A stretch of 63,472 nucleotides of DNA, taken from assembly GCA_028293765.1 (NCBI GenBank), contig JAQGOG010000162.1:1-63472 (forward strand), written 5' to 3'. Positions 60,476 to 63,472 of the stretch are shown piece after piece. A program made the translations under genes and the position numbers. The DNA is from Gammaproteobacteria bacterium. GTDB taxonomy: Bacteria > Pseudomonadota > Gammaproteobacteria > Steroidobacterales > Steroidobacteraceae. Every line of letters begins with the position of its first letter. Positions within the stretch are counted from its first letter, which is position 1. Under the pieces are notes generated by a model. The model saw nothing but the letters and a program-made list of their open reading frames with translations, made no database searches and was not told the origin of the DNA.

Positions 60476-61648
60476 TCAGGTCCGCTCCGTCGCATCGAAC
60501 AGGCGTCGATGCTCCAGAATCGCGTATCTGTCGGTCATCCCCGCAATATAGTCCGCCACCGCGCGGGCGCGGCCGTTCGGCCCCTGGGTCGTCTCCGAGT
60601 GAATCGCGAGGTCCCGATGCTCGGGCGGCATGAGACTTACGTCCCCGAAGAAGGCGTCGAACAGCTCCTTGAGCGTGCGCCGTGCCTTGGACGTCATGCG
60701 AAGTACCTTATAGTGCTTGTAGACGTGCTCGCGCAGGAATTCCATGAGCTCCACATGCTCTTCTCGGGCGGCGTCGCTCAGTCCGGCCAGGGGTTTCGAG
60801 AGGGCGCGGACGTCCTCGATCGAGTGGGGTTGCGCCTCCTCGAGTCGGCCCTGGGTGGTCCGGATGAGGTCGACGACGATGTAATTGATCATTCGCCGGA
60901 TGATCTCGTGAACGAGGCGGCGCTCGCCGAGATCGGGGTATAGGGCGACGACCGTGTCGTATTGACGCCGGAAGAGGCGCACCTCGCGGAGCTCGCGAAG
61001 ATCCACGAGCTGCGCGCGGATGCCGTCGTCGGCGTCGTGATTGTTGTACGCGATCTCGTCCGAAAGATTGGCTATCTGAGCTTCGAGCCCGGGCTGCCGG
61101 CGGTGGATGAAGCGTTCTCCGATCTCGCCGAGCTCGCGGGCGTTGCGCAGCGAGCAGTGCTTCAGGATGCCTTCTCGGCACTCGAACGTGAGATTCAGGC
61201 CGCGGAACTCCGCGTAGCGCTCCTCTAGCTCGTCCACGACCCGCAAGGACTGCAGGTTGTGCTCGAAACCGCCATAAGGGCGCATGCATTCATTCAGAGA
61301 GTCCTGGCCGGCGTGCCCGAAGGGCGTATGCCCCAGATCGTGCGCCAGGCAGATCGCCTCCGTCAGCGCCTCGTTCAGGCGCAGCGCCCTGGCGACGGAG
61401 CGCGCAATCTGCGCGACTTCAATCGAGTGCGTGATCCGGGTCCGGTAGAGGTCGCCTTCGTGGTTCACGAAGACCTGGGTCTTGTACACGAGCCGGCGGA
61501 AGGCGTTCGAGTGGATGATGCGGTCGCGGTCGCGCTGGAATTCGCTGCGAAAATCCGGCTTCGGCTCCGGATAGCGCCGGCCATGGGACTGCTCGTCGTG
61601 GGCGGCATACGGCGCCAGCACTTCGCCACCTGAGATGACGTCATCCAC
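60476..61648 (-). CDS. dgt: Deoxyguanosinetriphosphate triphosphohydrolase-like protein (HD domain)
   Basis: A 390-aa HD-domain phosphohydrolase that splits dNTPs to nucleosides and triphosphate. The HD metal ligands appear as YRTRITHSIEVAQIARSVAR and ICLAHDLGHTPFGHAGQDSL, and the second Asp in ANLSDEIAYNNHD. The type matches the dGTPase-like branch 2 (about 390 residues, N-terminal SEFQRDRDRIIHSNAFRRL). The start is GTG 61648, overlapping the aroB stop by 8 bases. Aro-dgt clustering is common in related bacteria. Confidence 0.92.
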   Translation of the reverse strand: MDDVISGGEVLAPYAAHDEQSHGRRYPEPKPDFRSEFQRDRDRIIHSNAFRRLVYKTQVFVNHEGDLYRTRITHSIEVAQIARSVARALRLNEALTEAICLAHDLGHTPFGHAGQDSLNECMRPYGGFEHNLQSLRVVDELEERYAEFRGLNLTFECREGILKHCSLRNARELGEIGERFIHRRQPGLEAQIANLSDEIAYNNHDADDGIRAQLVDLRELREVRLFRRQYDTVVALYPDLGERRLVHEIIRRMINYIVVDLIRTTQGRLEEAQPHSIEDVRALSKPLAGLSDAAREEHVELMEFLREHVYKHYKVLRMTSKARRTLKELFDAFFGDVSLMPPEHRDLAIHSETTQGPNGRARAVADYIAGMTDRYAILEHRRLFDATERT

Positions 61649-62729
61649 GCGCGGGCCCGAAATGCTCTCGAAGCGTTCGATCCAGGGCAGTCGCGGAATA
61701 GTCCGCTGTCATGAATGCTGCGCCGATTTTCCGCAGCAGCACCAGGCGGATGAGCCCAGCCTGGACCTTTTTGTCGATCCGCATGTGCTTGAGGGCAGTC
61801 TCCGGTTGCACCCCATCGATCCTGGTCGGCAAACCGGTGCGCTCGAGGAGGTTGCGAACCCGCTCGACTTCATCGCCGCTCATGAGGCCGCATTCGTGCG
61901 ACATCGTGGCGGCCATCAGCAGCCCCGCACCGATCGCCTCACCATGCAGCCACTGCGTATAGCCGGTGGCGGACTCAATCGCATGCCCGAAGGTATGGCC
62001 CAGATTGAGGAATGCACGCTCGGCCTGCTCACGCTCGTCCCGAGCGACGATGTCGGCCTTGATCTCGCACGATCTGCGAATGACGTGGGCGAGGGCCGCC
62101 GGATCGCGCTCCAGCAGCTCGCCCATGTGCGTCTCTAGCCAGCTGAAAAAGGCTGGGTCGCAGATGAGGCCGTACTTGATGACTTCAGCAAGTCCGGCGC
62201 GCAGTTCGCGCGCGGGGAGAGTCGCGAGCGTGCTGGTGTCCGCCAGAACCACTGCCGGCTGGTGGAAGGCGCCAATGAGATTCTTTCCGCCCGGATGATT
62301 GACGCCGGTCTTACCGCCTACCGACGAGTCCACCTGCGAGAGCAGCGTCGTGGGGATCTGCACATAGGAGACACCTCGCTGATAGCAGGCCGCCGCAAAC
62401 CCAGCCATATCGCCGACGACGCCTCCACCCAGAGCAATCACCGTGCAATCCCGGCCGAAGCGGTTGGCCACGAGGACATCCAGGATGCGCGAGACGTTCG
62501 TCAGGGTCTTGTGGGATTCACCATCCGGCAGAATGGCTTCGACGATCCGCCGCGGATGAAGGCCGGCCACAAGAGTCTCGAGATAGAGCGGCGCAACCGT
62601 CGTATTGCTAACGACGAGCGCATCGCGCCCAGGCACGTGCTGTCGGAGGAGCTCCGACTGGGCAAGCAAACCATCGCCGATGAGAATCGGGTAGCTGCGG
62701 CTGCCTAGTTCAACCTTCAGAGTATTCAC
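61641..62729 (-). CDS. aroB: 3-dehydroquinate synthase
   Basis: A 362-aa NAD-dependent cyclase of the shikimate pathway. It has ALGGGVVGDMAGFAAACYQR, PTTLLSQVDSSVGGKTGVNH, PGGKNLIGAFHQP and the metal-binding His in NLGHTFGHAIESATGY. GTG 62729 gives the normal start VNTLKVELGSRSYPILIG; TTG 62747 is an in-frame alternative. It lies about 76 nt after aroK. Together they supply chorismate for the trp operon in this same window. Confidence 0.96.
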   Translation of the reverse strand: MNTLKVELGSRSYPILIGDGLLAQSELLRQHVPGRDALVVSNTTVAPLYLETLVAGLHPRRIVEAILPDGESHKTLTNVSRILDVLVANRFGRDCTVIALGGGVVGDMAGFAAACYQRGVSYVQIPTTLLSQVDSSVGGKTGVNHPGGKNLIGAFHQPAVVLADTSTLATLPARELRAGLAEVIKYGLICDPAFFSWLETHMGELLERDPAALAHVIRRSCEIKADIVARDEREQAERAFLNLGHTFGHAIESATGYTQWLHGEAIGAGLLMAATMSHECGLMSGDEVERVRNLLERTGLPTRIDGVQPETALKHMRIDKKVQAGLIRLVLLRKIGAAFMTADYSATALDRTLREHFGPARG

Positions 62730-62805
62730 ATGCTTGCACGGCGCCAAATGCAGTCAGGCGCGATCCGCGCGGCAGTATACGTGCTTGAGCGCACTGCGTG
62801 CCGGG

Positions 62806-63336
62806 TCACCGCATCGCTTTGGCGGGATCGAGCTCGCGCAGGATGTCTTCCGCAACGCTGCGGACCTTCCGCCCATCGGTAGAAACGACGACGTCGGCTA
62901 TTTCGCCGTAGAGGGGAGTTCGCTCGTCCATCAACTGCTCGAGCTTTGTGGCGGTGTCCACGTTGCTCAGAAGCGGGCGGTTGCGCCCTTGCTTCACGCG
63001 CTCCGCCTGCTGCGCCACCGATGTCTCGAGATAGATCACGCGGCCGCGCTCTGCGAGGTGCCGCCGATTCTGCGGCAACAGCACGGCGCCGCCACCCGTC
63101 GCGAGCACGATCCGGTCCATCGCGGTCAGAATCTCAATGGCCTCGCGCTCCCGCTGCCGAAAACCGGCTTCGCCTTCCTTCTCGAAGATGAAGGGAATAT
63201 CGACCCCGGTGCGGCGCTCGATCTCGGAATCGCTGTCGTAGAACGTCAGGTCCAGCAGCCGGGCGAGATAGCGGCCCACAGCAGTCTTACCCGAGCCCAT
63301 CGGGCCGATCAGGAATACGTTTGTCTTGCTTAGCAT
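62806..63336 (-). CDS. aroK: Shikimate kinase
   Basis: A 176-aa P-loop kinase. Walker A is FLIGPMGSGKTAVGRYLA; shikimate-binding residues are in FYDSDSEIERR (Asp), FEKEGEAGFRQREREAI (Arg) and LATGGGAVLL; the lid Arg is in RNRPLLSN. The ATG at 63336 is preferred over the frame limit 63459, since the extra 41 residues are basic and poorly folded, and overlap the repeat. Heads the aroK-aroB-dgt transcript. Confidence 0.95.
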   Translation of the reverse strand: MLSKTNVFLIGPMGSGKTAVGRYLARLLDLTFYDSDSEIERRTGVDIPFIFEKEGEAGFRQREREAIEILTAMDRIVLATGGGAVLLPQNRRHLAERGRVIYLETSVAQQAERVKQGRNRPLLSNVDTATKLEQLMDERTPLYGEIADVVVSTDGRKVRSVAEDILRELDPAKAMR

Positions 63337-63364
63337 GTACCGGGGAGCATACCGAACGCTCCAC

Positions 63365-63472
63365 CCCTGAACAGGCCCACTTTTCGCCGGCAGTAGCCGC
63401 GCAGCTTGTCCGGGGCGTAGCCGGCGCGCAAAAAGCCTTCTCAGGTGCGCTCGCTGCAAGTGCCGCAGGCGT
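63365..63472. repeat. Third copy of the intergenic repeat (cut by the window end)
   Basis: CCTGAACAGGCCCACTTTTC, then CGCCGGCAGTAGCCGCGCAG and the CCTTCTCAGGTGCGCTCGCT block align with the units at 10359-10610, especially the second, with an extra CCGGGGCGTAGCCGGCG segment shared with the first. It lies upstream of aroK. The element is therefore dispersed rather than a single local duplication. Confidence 0.6.

Overview
The window is about 63 kb of high-GC, densely packed bacterial chromosome with many four-base start/stop overlaps and frequent GTG/TTG starts. The gene content points to a gammaproteobacterium: UbiE, UbiJ and UbiB for ubiquinone, the YbbA/YbbP-TesA trio, an AlgZ/AlgR-like two-component pair, YajQ, EAL-HDOD proteins, and aroK-aroB-dgt. 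The mix, together with DUF6502 proteins, would suit a Steroidobacter/Nevskia-like lineage. That placement is inference from gene content only. I see no rRNA, tRNA, CRISPR array, insertion sequence or prophage.

Layout. 0.4-5.1 kb: a three-gene minus-strand operon for a 2-oxoacid:ferredoxin oxidoreductase (beta and fused gamma/alpha subunits) with a GltD-like flavoprotein that carries its own ferredoxin domain. 5.2-9.9 kb: two paralogous hybrid histidine kinases around a NarL-type response regulator; the second kinase has lost the acidic pair of its receiver. 9.9-15.8 kb: a DUF971 gene, an intergenic tandem repeat, and a ubiE-ubiJ-ubiB block split by a response regulator with a MarR-like output domain, a receiver remnant and a tyrosine-recombinase remnant. 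16-18.2 kb: a MATE exporter and a hotdog-type protein. 18.3-26.5 kb: the complete trp operon (trpL, E, G, D, C, F, B, A, then a Bcr/CflA exporter), with a textbook attenuator.

26.6-39.6 kb is mostly housekeeping and stress genes: YajQ, a cobalamin-type binding protein, a Nudix hydrolase, ahpD-ahpC divergent from oxyR, a DMT transporter, a PCu(A)C copper protein, an LCAT-like hydrolase, an MgtC-like protein, an exported aldo/keto reductase, an acyl-CoA dehydrogenase with a LysR regulator, and a DUF1993 protein. 39.8-50.8 kb is a signalling cluster: a degenerate EAL protein, a LytS/LytTR pair, a membrane diguanylate cyclase, a DUF4139 protein, a long Pro/Ala-rich membrane protein and an EAL-HDOD protein. 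50.9-56.4 kb holds YbbP/YbbA, TesA and FadD.

56.4-60.4 kb is the most unusual region. Three DUF6502-type genes and one predicted secreted protein lie on one strand between fadD and dgt. The secreted protein ends in 16 uninterrupted copies of a glycine-rich decapeptide, has a hairpin in its presumed 5' leader and another after its stop. The window ends with dgt, aroB, aroK and a third copy of the intergenic repeat seen at 10.4 kb.
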